A stretch of DNA of 9,215 bases from Acidobacteriaceae bacterium (GCA_030040115.1 JASHUH010000052.1:1-9215), one strand, 5' to 3'. Counted from the first letter of the stretch, positions 1 through 7,572 are shown. Translations and numbers: made by a program. Notes: a model not told the origin generated them from the letters alone.

Positions 1-65
1 ATCATAGCTCAACCTGTTTTTTAGGTGTCAGCCAGGCGCTTCGCCCAAGTGCAGGCGCCGTACGC

Positions 66-94
66 TTGCCCAACTCGCCCGCGTGTTACAGTAT
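66..94 (+). promoter_or_regulatory. Weak candidate sigma-70 type promoter
   Basis: TTGCCC (66-71) resembles a -35 box. It is followed after 17 nt by CAGTAT (89-94), a poor -10 match. It is the best candidate I see in the 164-nt leader, which otherwise shows only a T6 run (17-22) and two CAGGCGC direct copies (33-39 and 52-58). The T run may belong to the end of an upstream transcript. The promoter call is tentative. Confidence 0.2.
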
Positions 95-154
95 GGAATC
101 TTACGGTCTGCTCCAACGAACGATTCCTGCCCTAACAATTTTTGCCCAATCGAC

Positions 155-160
155 GGAGAA
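155..160 (+). promoter_or_regulatory. Ribosome binding site deciding the mutase start
   Basis: GGAGAA lies 4 nt before the ATG at 165. It supports that codon over the in-frame upstream ATG at 93 or the farther start at 66, neither of which I find convincing. Confidence 0.6.
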
Positions 161-164
161 CGAG

Positions 165-1574
165 ATGAGCGCAACCATCAAATTCGGTACCTCCGGCTGG
201 AGGGCCATCGTGGCCGACGAATTCACCTTGGCCAACATCCGCCGCGCCGTGGCTGGCATTGCCGCCTATGTCAAATCGCAGCCGGGATCGCGCCGGGTGC
301 TTGTGGGCCGCGATCCGCGCTTCCTGGGCGAGAGCTTCGTAGGCGAAACGGCGCGCGTGCTGGCTGCGGCCGGCGTAACGCCCATTGTGATACCCGAGCC
401 CGCGCCCACCCCCGCCATCTCCTATGCTGTACGCACCCTCAAAACATCCGGCGCCATCAACTTCACCGCCTCGCATAATCCGCCGGAGTACAACGGCATC
501 AAATTCTCTACACCCGACGGCGCGCCGGCGCTGCCCGAGGTGACGCAGCAGATCGAAGAGGCGATTTTGGACGACGACGCGGCCATGGCGGAAATTCCCA
601 AGGCGGAGCCCCCTGCCGAAGGGTTCGAGACCGCCGATGTAAAGCCCGCGTATTTGAAGCGTCTGGCCGAGCTGGTCGATCTCAAAGCCATCGCCAAATC
701 CCGCAACAAAATCGTCTACGACCCGTTTTGGGGAGCGGGGCGCGGCTACAGTTCCGAGGTGCTGCGCGAGGCCGGCGTGACGGTGGAGACGGTGCACGAT
801 TATCGCGACGTGCTTTTCGGCGGCCACGCGCCCGAGCCCGACGACCACCTGCTGCAGACGGCAAAAGAAAAGATGAAGGAGATCGGCGCATCGTTCGCCA
901 TTGCTACCGATGGCGACGCCGACCGCTTCGGCATTGTCGACGGGGACGGGACTTTCATGCAGCCGAATTACATTATCGCCCTGCTTTTCGATTATCTTGT
1001 GGAAACGCGCGGCTGGCGCAACGGCGTGGCCAAGAGCGTGGCCACCACCAACCTCATCAACGCCCTCGCCGAGCGCCACAAAGTGCAGCTCTACGAAACG
1101 CCGGTGGGCTTTAAGTACATTGGCGAGCTGATCAACGACGACAAGATCGCCATTGGCGGCGAGGAGTCGGCGGGGCTGACGATTCGCGGCCACGTGCCGG
1201 AAAAAGACGGCATCATCGCCGGCCTGCTGGTGGCCGAAATGGTGGCGGTGCGTGGCGCCAGCCTGGGCGCACAGTTGCAGGCGTTATTTGGCAAGGTTGG
1301 TTCCTATTACCCGGTTCGCGAGAACTTCCGCTTGACCCCGGAGGTCAAATCCAGGTTCACTGAAAAATTGAAGACCGATCCCAAAGAGCTGGGTGGGCGC
1401 AAAGTGGTGCAGGTTGTCCGCACCGACGGGCTCAAGCTGGTCCTCGATGACGGCTCGTGGGTTTGCTACCGCCTTTCCGGCACTGAGTCGGTGGTGCGCG
1501 CCTATACCGAAGCGCGCGACCAACGGGAGATGGAAGCGCTGCGCAGAGCGGCGGAACATTTTGTCCTCAATTGA
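165..1574 (+). CDS. Phosphoglucomutase/phosphomannomutase family phosphohexomutase
   Basis: A 469-aa cytosolic alpha-D-phosphohexomutase that interconverts sugar 1-phosphates and 6-phosphates through a phosphoserine enzyme, supplying precursors for glycan and cell-envelope synthesis. All four family signatures are visible. They are the N-terminal FGTSGWRA at residues 7-14, the TASHNPP catalytic loop with the phosphoserine at Ser103, the metal loop TDGDADR with Asp249, Asp251 and Asp253, and the sugar-recognition loop GGEESAG at 331-337. The C-terminal phosphate-binding loop RLSGTES is at 436-442. Length is normal for the family. The frame stays open 33 codons further upstream to position 66. 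I chose the ATG at 165 because homologues begin close to the FGTSGWR motif and because GGAGAA lies just upstream. The phosphate loop has Ser where the family usually has Pro (SGTEP), and the sugar loop reads GEESAG rather than the commoner GEESGG. The reaction class is secure; glucose versus mannose preference cannot be read from sequence. Confidence 0.93.
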   Translation: MSATIKFGTSGWRAIVADEFTLANIRRAVAGIAAYVKSQPGSRRVLVGRDPRFLGESFVGETARVLAAAGVTPIVIPEPAPTPAISYAVRTLKTSGAINFTASHNPPEYNGIKFSTPDGAPALPEVTQQIEEAILDDDAAMAEIPKAEPPAEGFETADVKPAYLKRLAELVDLKAIAKSRNKIVYDPFWGAGRGYSSEVLREAGVTVETVHDYRDVLFGGHAPEPDDHLLQTAKEKMKEIGASFAIATDGDADRFGIVDGDGTFMQPNYIIALLFDYLVETRGWRNGVAKSVATTNLINALAERHKVQLYETPVGFKYIGELINDDKIAIGGEESAGLTIRGHVPEKDGIIAGLLVAEMVAVRGASLGAQLQALFGKVGSYYPVRENFRLTPEVKSRFTEKLKTDPKELGGRKVVQVVRTDGLKLVLDDGSWVCYRLSGTESVVRAYTEARDQREMEALRRAAEHFVLN

Positions 1575-1599
1575 GGATTTACGCGCAGAGCGAGGATCG

Positions 1600-1995
1600 A
1601 TGCCGGACGAGGCGAGGAATACAAAAAGAACTGCGGAGTACGTTTCGCTGCGCGAGCGTTTGCTGGTGTGGGCGCAGCGGGGATGGCGTCCGGCGGGAAC
1701 ATTGATCGCTGTGGGGCTGGCGCTGCTGCTCACCTGGCATGTGATCAACGGCAAGCACGGACTCACGGTGTGGCAGCAGAAGCGCGCCGAAGACCGAGAA
1801 CTGCAACGCGACATCAAAGACCTCGAACAACAAAACGCGCAGATGCGGCAGCAGATCCAGGACCTTCAGTCCGATCCCGAGGCGATTGAGCGCAAGGCGC
1901 GCGAAGACCTGCACTATGCGCGGCCCGGCGAAGTGATTTACACGCTCCCTGCGCCCCCGCCTGGCCAGGCGCAGCCGGCCGGGACGGGAAAGTGA
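1600..1995 (+). CDS. FtsB/DivIC-type septum formation initiator protein
   Basis: A 131-aa bitopic membrane protein of the septum formation initiator family (FtsB/DivIC), which links early and late divisome proteins through its coiled coil. Layout: a basic cytoplasmic N-terminus (about 1-31), one transmembrane helix (about 32-49), a short GKHGL turn, then a Gln/Glu/Arg-rich heptad coiled coil (about 56-91). Next comes the family's closing motif: DPEAIERKAREDL followed by ARPGEVIY (about 92-114). The tail is Pro/Gly/Gln-rich. I chose the ATG at 1600 because the frame further upstream lies inside the mutase gene in another frame and reads as non-family sequence. An AGG at 1593-1595 gives a modest ribosome site. 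The gene starts 25 nt after the mutase stop, so co-transcription is likely. FtsB, DivIC and short FtsL-like proteins are hard to tell apart, so I give no symbol. Confidence 0.82.
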   Translation: MPDEARNTKRTAEYVSLRERLLVWAQRGWRPAGTLIAVGLALLLTWHVINGKHGLTVWQQKRAEDRELQRDIKDLEQQNAQMRQQIQDLQSDPEAIERKAREDLHYARPGEVIYTLPAPPPGQAQPAGTGK

Positions 1996-2003
1996 GCTGG
2001 CGC

Positions 2004-2013
2004 CCCGATCGGG
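2004..2013. repeat. 10-bp perfect palindrome after ftsB-like gene
   Basis: CCCGATCGGG sits 8 nt after the ftsB-like stop codon and directly before the octamer array. It has no loop and no T tract, so it is not a standard intrinsic terminator. Its role is unknown. Confidence 0.5.
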
Positions 2014-2019
2014 AGGCAA

Positions 2020-2059
2020 GGGACCGAGGGAACGAGGGAACGAGGGACCAAGGGAACAA
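2020..2059. repeat. Tandem octamer array, five copies of GGGAMCRA
   Basis: Five contiguous 8-bp units: GGGACCGA, GGGAACGA, GGGAACGA, GGGACCAA and GGGAACAA. A decayed related unit (GGGAGGCAA, 2011-2019) precedes them and GAAAGCAG (2060-2067) follows. All variation falls in positions 5 and 7 of the unit. The array lies between the convergent ends of the ftsB-like gene and glcF. A period of 8 is not a codon multiple, so it is non-coding. The rest of this 218-nt gap (2068-2213) contains no gene that I can see. It has one weak bulged hairpin, CTCAA (2166-2170) with TTGAG (2187-2191). Confidence 0.85.
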
Positions 2060-2213
2060 GAAAGCAGGCGTTTGAGCAAAAGTTTCAGCTTTGCGAAGAA
2101 CGTTGAAAACCCGCGCCGGTATTGGTGCAGATCGTGCAGAATATCCTGCGGCGAGTTTGCAGAAGCTCAATAGATCGACGGTATCGTTGAGGGCAGTCGA
2201 GACAAAGGGCCGG

Positions 2214-3578
2214 TCAATCAGACGCCGCGCCCCCACGCCCGCGCAGCAGGCTATCGGCTGAAACGCCGCGGATGGATGCGTCCAGCAGCTCGACCATGTG
2301 GAATGCAGGCATGGCCTTCAGGCCGCGCCGCCGCAAGCCGTTCATCAATTGCAGCAAGCAGCCGGGATTGGCGCTGAGCACGGCCTGCGCTCCCGTGCTA
2401 AGCAGGTTCTCCACTTTGCGATCGCCGAGCGCATGGGCCGCGTCGGGCTGGAGCAGGTTGTAGACGCCGGCCGAGCCGCAACAGAGCGAGGCCTCGGGAA
2501 TCTCGGTTATTTCGAGATCCGAAATGCCGGCCAGCAGACGGCGCGGCTGGTCGCGCACGCCCTGCGCATGCTGCAAGTGGCAGGCGTCGTGATAGGCGGC
2601 GCGCAGTTTGAGCGGATGGCGGGGCGCCTGTGGTTCCAGCTCGCACAGCAACTCGGCGATGTCTTTGCACTTGGCTGAAAACTGGGCGGCGCGCGCAGCC
2701 CACTTCGGATCGTCGCGCAGAAGGTAGCCGTATTCCTTCATGGTCGAGCCGCAGCCGGCGGAGTTCACCACAATCGCGTCCACCTGTGCGGCCTCGAACG
2801 CGGCAATCGTCTTCCGCGCCAGCGCCGCGGCCTGCTCTTCGAGACCGGAGTGGACCATGAGCGCGCCGCAACAAGGTTGCTCGCGCGGAATCACCACCTC
2901 GCAGCCCTCGGCGGCCAGCACACGCGCCGTGGCCGCGTTCACGTGGGGAAAAAACACCTGCTGCACGCATCCCGTCAACATGCCGACGCGGCGGCGTGGA
3001 GTGCTCTTCGGCCACACCACGGCGGGCATGCGCGCAAAGAGTGCCGCCGGCACTTCGGGCAACAACGCTTCCATGGCGGCCATGCGCTTAGGCAGCCATT
3101 TGAGCACGCCCGTGGCGCCGGCCAGCGCGCGCAGGCCGGATTTTTGATAGACCAGCAGCGGGATGGCCAGCAAACGCAACCGCGCGGGATGGGGAAACGT
3201 GGCGAAAATCAATTTGCGAAAGAGCGACTCGCCAGCGTCGCGCGGCACATTGCGCTCGATCTGCGCCCGCGCCGGCTCGATGAGCTTGTTGTACTCGACC
3301 CCCGAAGGGCACGCGGTCATGCACGCCATGCAGCCCAGGCAGTTGTCCATATGCTGGCGAAAGCGATCCTCGAGCGGCGCGGCGCCCTCGGCGGCTTTCT
3401 TGATCATGTAAATGCGCCCGCGCGGCGAATCCATTTCCTCGCCCCAAAGCACATACGTGGGGCAGGCGGGCAGGCAAAAGCCGCAGTGCACGCACTGGTC
3501 GATGTACTGCTTCTCAGGGGGATGATGCGCGTCGAAGCTCGAAGGTCGCTGTTCTTCCTGGATCTCGGGGTGCGGCAT
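2214..3578 (-). CDS. glcF: Glycolate oxidase iron-sulfur subunit GlcF
   Basis: The electron-transfer subunit of glycolate oxidase, 454 aa. It passes electrons from the flavin subunits toward the respiratory chain. Two ferredoxin-like 4Fe-4S motifs are intact: Cys29, 32, 35 and 39 followed by Pro, and Cys80, 83, 86 and 90 followed by Pro. Two cysteine-rich CCG domains follow. The first has Cys204, the Cys236-Cys237-Gly pair and Cys276. The second has Cys333 (DACHLQHAQG), Cys366-Cys367-Gly and Cys407. This is the standard GlcF/heterodisulfide-reductase-like architecture. It is longer than E. coli GlcF (about 407 aa), with extra residues at the N-terminus and a polar Arg/Gly tail (about 437-454). 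The ATG lies 4 nt after the glcE stop, and an AGGAA within the end of glcE could serve as ribosome site. It is the last gene of glcDEF; I find no convincing terminator after it. Confidence 0.94.
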   Translation of the reverse strand: MPHPEIQEEQRPSSFDAHHPPEKQYIDQCVHCGFCLPACPTYVLWGEEMDSPRGRIYMIKKAAEGAAPLEDRFRQHMDNCLGCMACMTACPSGVEYNKLIEPARAQIERNVPRDAGESLFRKLIFATFPHPARLRLLAIPLLVYQKSGLRALAGATGVLKWLPKRMAAMEALLPEVPAALFARMPAVVWPKSTPRRRVGMLTGCVQQVFFPHVNAATARVLAAEGCEVVIPREQPCCGALMVHSGLEEQAAALARKTIAAFEAAQVDAIVVNSAGCGSTMKEYGYLLRDDPKWAARAAQFSAKCKDIAELLCELEPQAPRHPLKLRAAYHDACHLQHAQGVRDQPRRLLAGISDLEITEIPEASLCCGSAGVYNLLQPDAAHALGDRKVENLLSTGAQAVLSANPGCLLQLMNGLRRRGLKAMPAFHMVELLDASIRGVSADSLLRGRGGAASD

Positions 3579-3582
3579 AGAG

Positions 3583-4833
3583 TCAGATGTTTCCTGCGAA
3601 GCGGCCGGGGTTGAGAATGCGGTTGGGATCGAAGCGGCGCTTGATTTCGCGCATCAACCCGAGGGCGTCGGAGTGGCAGCCCCACAGGTCGAGCCCAGCG
3701 CGTATTTCGTCCGGCGCCGCAAGCACGACCACGCTGCCTCCGGTCGGACGCAGCCGGGCGCGCAGCCGGGCGATAATCCGCTCGGGGAAAGCCGTCGCCG
3801 CATCCGTCGTGGCGTGGAGCGCAATGGTCGCGAGGCCGAAAGCGTAGGCGACGCACTCAATGGCGGCGCCTTCAGCGGCTGCCCACTGCCGCACTTCGGC
3901 GCTGACCGAGCAAACCTCTGCGGGCAGCATCGAGGCCTTCAGAATCGTCGCGTTCGCGGCGTCGTAAAGCTCTTGGCGCACCCCCCAGACCGCTTCGCCG
4001 GAAGGAGCCATGCCGATTTCGCTGAAGATTTTTGAGAGCCGGCGTTCGCAATCCTTGATCGCTTCGCCGCGTCCCGCGACGCGCACGTCGAGCGCGCATC
4101 CCTGCTTGCCCGCGCGAAGCTGCACTGCCGAGGGAACCATCTGCGTATCGAGCAGCGCGCGCAGGGGCTCGGCGAGCTCGGCCGCATCCGCCGCGTTCGC
4201 CGTCCAAGTCTGCGTCCGCTCTTCGGCCGGATGCAGGCGGAAGTTCACCTCTGTCATCACGCCCAGCGTCCCGAAGCTGCCGGTCATCAATTTGTGCAGA
4301 TCGTAACCGGCGACATTTTTCACCACTTTTCCGCCGGATTTGGCGATCGTGCCGTCGGCGAGCACGATGGTCATGCCGATGATCAAGTCGCGCAGGGCGC
4401 CGTATTTCAAACGCAGCGCGCCACTGTCGTTGGCCGCCACAATGCCGCCGATGGTGGCGCGCTTGGGCCAAAGCGGATCGAGCGCCACCGTTTGCCCGTG
4501 ATGCGCAAGCTCGGTCTGCAGGTCCGCCCATGTGCAGCCAGCCTCGACGGTGCAGGTCATGTCCTGCCAGGAGTGCTCGCGGACAGCGGTCATGCGCTCC
4601 AGGCTGAGGCGGATCTGCGCCTCCACGGGATTGCCCCAGCCGATCTTTGTGCCTCCGCCCGCGGGCGACACGGCGAGGCCGTTTTGATCGGCGAAGCGCA
4701 AAATCGCCGCGGTCTCGAGCGCATTGGCGGGCGCCACTTCGATGGTTTCGCCGCGTACGCGCGTGTGCGCCTGACCGGCGATGGCGCCCAGGCGCGCCAA
4801 GCCTTCGTCGAGCGTCAATGCCGCCGTGCTCAT
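3583..4833 (-). CDS. glcE: Glycolate oxidase FAD-binding subunit GlcE
   Basis: The second flavin-binding subunit of glycolate oxidase, 416 aa, of the FAD_binding_4 (PCMH) type. The N-terminal FAD pocket shows the Gly-rich SPAGGGTKIGWG segment (56-67) and RATIGGIVAANDSGALRLKYG (125-145, here split by eye into the RATIGG turn and the N-D-S-G stretch). KVVKNVAGYDLHKLMTGSFGTLG also lies in this half, with its last part GSFGTLG at about 185-191. The C-terminus carries RFDPNRILNPGRF (400-412), the usual ending of this family. It lacks the GDGNLHP and GEHGVGKEK metal/substrate motifs found in GlcD, as expected for GlcE. It is longer than E. coli GlcE (about 350 aa). Its ATG overlaps the glcD stop by one base (TGATG), which points to translational coupling. 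Together with the neighbours on either side, the assignment is firm. Confidence 0.93.
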   Translation of the reverse strand: MSTAALTLDEGLARLGAIAGQAHTRVRGETIEVAPANALETAAILRFADQNGLAVSPAGGGTKIGWGNPVEAQIRLSLERMTAVREHSWQDMTCTVEAGCTWADLQTELAHHGQTVALDPLWPKRATIGGIVAANDSGALRLKYGALRDLIIGMTIVLADGTIAKSGGKVVKNVAGYDLHKLMTGSFGTLGVMTEVNFRLHPAEERTQTWTANAADAAELAEPLRALLDTQMVPSAVQLRAGKQGCALDVRVAGRGEAIKDCERRLSKIFSEIGMAPSGEAVWGVRQELYDAANATILKASMLPAEVCSVSAEVRQWAAAEGAAIECVAYAFGLATIALHATTDAATAFPERIIARLRARLRPTGGSVVVLAAPDEIRAGLDLWGCHSDALGLMREIKRRFDPNRILNPGRFAGNI

Positions 4834-6284
4834 CAGAAGATCTCCGCCACGCCAGCCGTTTCCAGCGGATGCGGGGTGTAAGGGCCGGGGCGATCGGCGC
4901 AGAGCCGCGGCCGGGGGAAGACTTTATCGGGGTTGGCAAGGCTCTCGGGGTCAAAGGCGCAACGCACCAGTTGCATGGTCGCGAGATCCGGCTCTGCAAA
5001 CATGTAGCCGAGCGCCTGCTGCTTCTCCTTGCCCACGCCGTGCTCGCCGGTGATGGATCCGCCGCTATCCACGCAGAGGTGCAGGATGCGATAGGAAAGA
5101 TCGAGCGCAATCTCCTCCTGGCCTTGAATGGTGCGGTCGTAGAGCACCAGCGGATGCAGGTTGCCGTCGCCGGCATGAAAGACGTTTGCCACCCGCAGCC
5201 CCACCGTCGCCGCCATGCGCTCGATTTCGGCGAGCACCTGAGGCAGCGCGGTGCGCGGAATCACGCCGTCCTGCACGATGTAATTGGGCGAGATGCGGCC
5301 CACGGCGGCAAAGGCGGCCTTGCGCCCTTTCCAGATCAGGGCGCGCTCCTGCTCCGATTGCGCCAGGCGAGTCTCCCATGCGCCGTTTTTTTCGGCCAGG
5401 GCCCGCACCTCGCGCATCAGCGTTTCCACTTCGGCGGCCTGCCCGTCAAGCTCCACCAGCAGCAGCCCGCCGCATTTGGGATAATGCGCGTGCACGGCGG
5501 CCTCGGCGGCCTCGATGGCGAGCGTGTCCATGATTTCGAGCGCGGAGGGCAACATGCCGGCGGCGATGATATCGCTCACCGTCTGGCCCGCAGCCTGTGG
5601 CGTGTCGAAGGCCGCCAGCAGCGTCTGCACCACCTCCGGCCGCTTCACGATGCGCAGCGTGATCTTCGTCGCCACGCCCAAAGTGCCTTCGGAGCCGACA
5701 AAGACGCCGGCCAGGTCGTAGCCGGGGGCGTCCGGCGCGGCCGACCCCAGATGCACCAGCTCGCCCGAGGGCAACACCACTTCAAGCGCCAGCGTATGCG
5801 TCACCGTGAAGCCGTACTTGAGGCAATGCGCGCCGCCGGAGTTCTCCGCCACATTGCCGCCGATGGTGCATACCGATTGCGAGGAGGGATCGGGGGCGTA
5901 AAAGTAGCCCTGCGCGGCCACGCGCTGCGAAACGTGTGCATTGATCACGCCCGGCTCGACGACCACGTAGCGGTTGGCGTAATCGACTTCGAGAATGCGG
6001 TTCATGCGCGCCAGGCTGATCACCACTCCGCCTTCGGCCGGCAGCGCGCCGCCGCTCAACCCGGTGCCCGCGCCGCGGCTCACAAAAGGCAGCTTGTGCC
6101 GCGCGCAAATGCGCACCGCCGCCTGCACCTGCTCTGTGGTGCGCGGCAAAACCACCGCTCCCGGCAGCACGCGGAAGTTGGTCAGCCCGTCGCACTCGTA
6201 AGTCTGCAACTGGCTCGCGCCGGTGATCAGTCCGTCGGCGCCGACGGCCTCGCGCAGTTCGGCAATCTGGTTGGGGTGCAGCAC
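4833..6284 (-). CDS. glcD: Glycolate oxidase catalytic FAD subunit GlcD
   Basis: The catalytic flavoprotein subunit of glycolate oxidase, 483 aa (E. coli GlcD is about 499). It oxidises glycolate to glyoxylate; relatives also take D-lactate and other D-2-hydroxy acids. N-terminal FAD_binding_4 domain: SRGAGTGLSGGALP (69-82), then the PDPSSQ...IGGNVAENSGG block (131-151) and GSEGTLGVATKI (197-208). The C-terminal FAD-oxidase_C domain has HAGDGNLHP (370-378) and GEHGVGKEK (413-421), which hold the metal and substrate ligands His370, His377, Glu414 and His415. The end, AFDPESLANPDKVFP, is typical. The start is GTG at 6284. It fits the family N-terminus, though only a poor ribosome site (GGGTAAG, about 15 nt away) precedes it. 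First gene of glcDEF, 94 nt after the thiolase. D-lactate dehydrogenase is the main alternative, but the adjoining E and F subunits favour glycolate oxidase. Confidence 0.93.
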   Translation of the reverse strand: MLHPNQIAELREAVGADGLITGASQLQTYECDGLTNFRVLPGAVVLPRTTEQVQAAVRICARHKLPFVSRGAGTGLSGGALPAEGGVVISLARMNRILEVDYANRYVVVEPGVINAHVSQRVAAQGYFYAPDPSSQSVCTIGGNVAENSGGAHCLKYGFTVTHTLALEVVLPSGELVHLGSAAPDAPGYDLAGVFVGSEGTLGVATKITLRIVKRPEVVQTLLAAFDTPQAAGQTVSDIIAAGMLPSALEIMDTLAIEAAEAAVHAHYPKCGGLLLVELDGQAAEVETLMREVRALAEKNGAWETRLAQSEQERALIWKGRKAAFAAVGRISPNYIVQDGVIPRTALPQVLAEIERMAATVGLRVANVFHAGDGNLHPLVLYDRTIQGQEEIALDLSYRILHLCVDSGGSITGEHGVGKEKQQALGYMFAEPDLATMQLVRCAFDPESLANPDKVFPRPRLCADRPGPYTPHPLETAGVAEIF

Positions 6285-6306
6285 TCTGGCAGATAGCTTA
6301 CCCGAT

Positions 6307-6333
6307 CGAAGCGACGAGCGGCGAGCCGCTTCG
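6307..6333. repeat. Inverted repeat between thiolase and glcD
   Basis: CGAAGCG (6307-6313) pairs perfectly with CGCTTCG (6327-6333) across a 13-nt loop. An overlapping alternative stem, GCGGC (6318-6322) with GCCGC (6325-6329), competes with it. A T6 run (6342-6347) follows on the + strand only. In the direction of thiolase-glcD transcription the run is A6 and comes before the stem, so this is not a standard terminator for that transcript. It could shape or stabilise the message between the two genes. It lies in the 94-nt gap 6285-6378, which has no other feature I can see. Confidence 0.4.
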
Positions 6334-6378
6334 TGGGGCGATTTTTTCGGCCTTGTGGAGGACGAATCCCAACGGTCT

Positions 6379-7563
6379 TCAGTTCAAACGTTCGAAGATC
6401 CCCGCCGCGCCCATGCCGGCGCCCACGCACATGGTCACCATGCCGTAGCGCAGCTTCCGTTGTTTCATCTCTTGGAGGAGGGTCGCGGTGAGTTTTGCCC
6501 CGGTGCACCCTAGTGGATGACCGAGCGCAATGGCGCCGCCATTCACGTTGACGCGCTCGGGGTCGAGCCCCAAGACACGGATGACGGCCAGTGCCTGCGC
6601 GGCAAACGCTTCGTTCAACTCGATGAGGCCGATGTCTTCGAGCCTGAGGCCGGCGCGCTTCAGCGCCTTGGGGACCGCTGTAACCGGCCCCATGCCCATC
6701 TCTTCCGGCAGGCAGCCGGTGGCGGCGTAGGCCACGAGGCGAGCCAGCGGCCGAATGCCCAGCTCCTGCGCGCGGCCGGCCTCCATCAGCACCGCCGCGG
6801 CGGCGCCGTCGGAGGTCTGCGAAGAATTGCCCGCCGTTACGGAGCCGTGCGCGTGAAACGCCGGCTTGAGCTTGGCCAGCGCTTCCTCCGAAGTGTCGGC
6901 GCGCGGGCCTTCGTCGGCCGCAAACGTCCGTTCCCGGATTTCAGGCCGGCCCGGTTTACCGTTCGGAACCGCAAGCGTCACGGGCACGGGGATCAGCTCC
7001 TCGTCGAAGCGGCCTGCTTTCTGCGCGGCCAGGGCTTTTTGATGGCTGGCGAAAGCAAAAGCGTCCTGGTCCTCGCGCGACACCTTGTAATGGCGCGCCA
7101 CGCGTTCGGCGGTGAGGCCCATGGTGAGCAACGAGGCCGGGTAGTGCTCGGCCAGCCAGGGGTTGGGGCTGGGTTTGGCGCCCCCCATGGGAATCAGGCT
7201 CATGGATTCGGCGCCGCCGGCCACGATCACGCGCGCTCCCCCGGCGCGGATGCGCTGATCGGCTTGCGCAATCGCTTCCAAACCCGAAGAGCAGAGCCGG
7301 TTCACGGTCACTCCCGGGATCTCCACCGGCAGACCCGCGCGCAGAATCGCCCAACGGGCGAGATCCCAACCCTGCTCGCCTTCAGGTTGGGCGCAACCCA
7401 GGATCACGTCGTCGATCTCCTCTTTTGCAACGGCGGGGACGCGCTCCAGGGCTCTGCCCACGGCCAATGCGGCGAGATCGTCGGGGCGGGTGGTGGAGAG
7501 CGCGCCGCGCGGCGCGCGGCCGACCGGGGTGCGAAGGGCGCTGACAAGAACGGCTTCAGGCAT
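6379..7563 (-). CDS. Acetyl-CoA C-acyltransferase (FadA-like thiolase)
   Basis: A 394-aa cytosolic thiolase that cleaves 3-ketoacyl-CoA with CoA to give acetyl-CoA (or condenses acetyl-CoA in reverse), the last step of fatty acid beta-oxidation. Both catalytic cysteines and the histidine are present. Nucleophile Cys91 is in VNRLCSSGLEAI, His349 in GGAIALGHPLGCTGAK, and Cys379 in MCVGAGMGAAGIFE; the conserved NEAF is at 317-320. Length is typical. The ESMSLIPM segment and the long SREDQDAFAFASHQKA helix resemble the FadA/FadI degradative group rather than short-chain biosynthetic acetoacetyl-CoA thiolases, but chain-length preference is not certain. A strong AAGGAG lies 9 nt before the ATG. 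It is divergent from the lectin-like gene and lies upstream of glcDEF on the same strand. No beta-oxidation partner (fadB or an acyl-CoA dehydrogenase) is in the window. Confidence 0.95.
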   Translation of the reverse strand: MPEAVLVSALRTPVGRAPRGALSTTRPDDLAALAVGRALERVPAVAKEEIDDVILGCAQPEGEQGWDLARWAILRAGLPVEIPGVTVNRLCSSGLEAIAQADQRIRAGGARVIVAGGAESMSLIPMGGAKPSPNPWLAEHYPASLLTMGLTAERVARHYKVSREDQDAFAFASHQKALAAQKAGRFDEELIPVPVTLAVPNGKPGRPEIRERTFAADEGPRADTSEEALAKLKPAFHAHGSVTAGNSSQTSDGAAAAVLMEAGRAQELGIRPLARLVAYAATGCLPEEMGMGPVTAVPKALKRAGLRLEDIGLIELNEAFAAQALAVIRVLGLDPERVNVNGGAIALGHPLGCTGAKLTATLLQEMKQRKLRYGMVTMCVGAGMGAAGIFERLN

Positions 7564-7572
7564 GGGGAATTT

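Noticed and set aside
66..164. N-terminal 33-residue extension of the mutase
   Set aside because: The extension precedes the conserved FGTSGWR start of the family, has no ribosome site, and a GGAGAA site supports the ATG at 165.
2113..2128. Possible terminator stem GCGCC with GGTGC in the ftsB-glcF gap
   Set aside because: Only five pairs, one of them G-U, and no T tract on either strand.
2166..2191. Bulged hairpin CTCAA/TTGAG downstream of glcF
   Set aside because: The stem is AT-rich and interrupted, and no T run follows in the direction of glcF transcription, so I do not call it a terminator.
2850..3614. 254-codon + strand open frame
   Set aside because: Antisense to the cysteine-rich part of glcF; no ribosome site or motif.
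3872..5176. 434-codon - strand frame overlapping glcE and glcD
   Set aside because: It shares the strand with glcE and glcD in another frame and is extremely Arg-rich, so it is a shadow.
4647..6296. 549-codon + strand open frame, longer than the genes opposite it
   Set aside because: It lies antisense to glcD and glcE, whose products carry full family motifs. Its translation is Arg/His/Ala-rich without recognisable domains, a usual by-product of GC-rich codon use.
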